Shown here one piece after another: positions 6,532 through 6,664 of a stretch of DNA of 6,664 nt. Position numbers and translations under genes: made by a program. The notes under the pieces are model-generated. The model had not been told where the DNA came from. It did no database searches and was given only the letters and a program-made list of their open reading frames with translations. Where the stretch lies: assembly GCA_005789375.1 (NCBI GenBank), contig SXXZ01000265.1, positions 1 to 6,664 on the forward strand, given 5' to 3'. This stretch comes from Verrucomicrobiales bacterium. Its GTDB lineage: Bacteria; Verrucomicrobiota; Verrucomicrobiae; Limisphaerales; UBA9464. Position 1 is the first letter of the stretch. Each line of letters begins with the position of its first letter.

Positions 6532-6567
6532 CCCTACCAAACTACTGCTGCCACCTCCCCGGTAGGG
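6532..6567. repeat. Inverted repeat CCCTACC/GGTAGGG
   Basis: CCCTACC (6532-6538) pairs with GGTAGGG (6561-6567) across a 22-nt spacer, a 7-bp stem. It lies just beyond the tandem-repeat block in sequence without a confident gene. It may be an RNA hairpin or an arm of a repeated element; no T-tract supports a terminator. Confidence 0.45.
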
Positions 6568-6664
6568 CTCGAGTCTCTCGGGCCATCCCCTCCTCCTCCT
6601 CCACAGCCTTATTCCCATCCGCCCGAAAATGACCCAGCAGCAGCGGGACGGACCGAAGAGAGCT
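6542..6664 (-). other. Open reading frame entering from the right edge, possible 3' end of an upstream gene
   Basis: On the minus strand one frame is open from the window edge for 40 codons and stops at TAG 6544-6542, ending ALPGRWQQ. It contains a (TCC)4 microsatellite (6591-6602), read as four Glu codons. On the minus strand that microsatellite also forms a purine-rich GGAGG run just before an ATG at 6586, giving a 14-codon ORF. No family is recognised and 40 codons can be open by chance. It is recorded only as a possible partial gene. Confidence 0.2.

Noticed and set aside
6542..6586. A 14-codon ORF (ATG 6586 to TAG 6542, minus strand) behind a strong purine-rich GGAGG run
   Set aside because: The apparent ribosome binding site is a (TCC)4 microsatellite in the other orientation, and the peptide matches nothing known to me.

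Overview
The window is moderately GC-rich bacterial DNA. A tandem DUF1080 (3-keto-disaccharide hydrolase) protein with a Tat signal, a stand-alone MacAB-type exporter whose adaptor carries a glycine-rich insertion, a stand-alone Hanks-type kinase and mostly weak or absent Shine-Dalgarno sequences suggest the Planctomycetota-Verrucomicrobiota group, most likely Verrucomicrobiota. That placement is inference from gene content and style; no phylogenetic marker gene is present.

Left part (1-3262, minus strand): a compact operon read right to left. It encodes a lipoprotein membrane-fusion adaptor (MacA/HlyD type), then an ABC ATPase (MacB/LolD type), then a MacB/FtsX-type permease that runs off the left edge. 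ATPase and permease are separated by 3 nt, so this is a split MacAB-like (YknXYZ-like) exporter. No outer-membrane TolC-like gene is visible.

Middle part (3338-4906): a nested hairpin lies between the operon and the DUF1080 gene, placed as a terminator of the latter. The DUF1080 gene (3431-4792, minus) encodes a probable exported or lipid-anchored two-domain carbohydrate-active or carbohydrate-binding protein. A short divergent promoter region separates it from the kinase gene.

Right part (4907-6664): a small kinase-domain-only protein (plus strand) in which several canonical catalytic motifs are altered. It is followed by about 320 bp with no credible gene, then a RelE/ParE-superfamily toxin-like gene (6053-6412, minus) with no recognisable antitoxin beside it. 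The final 250 bp upstream of the toxin holds short tandem and inverted repeats and no confident gene.

Most of the window is ordinary. The parts most worth a second look are the degenerate kinase, the apparently orphan toxin with its repeat-bearing upstream region, and the large insertion in the adaptor. I see no clear evidence of a wholly new multi-gene system.
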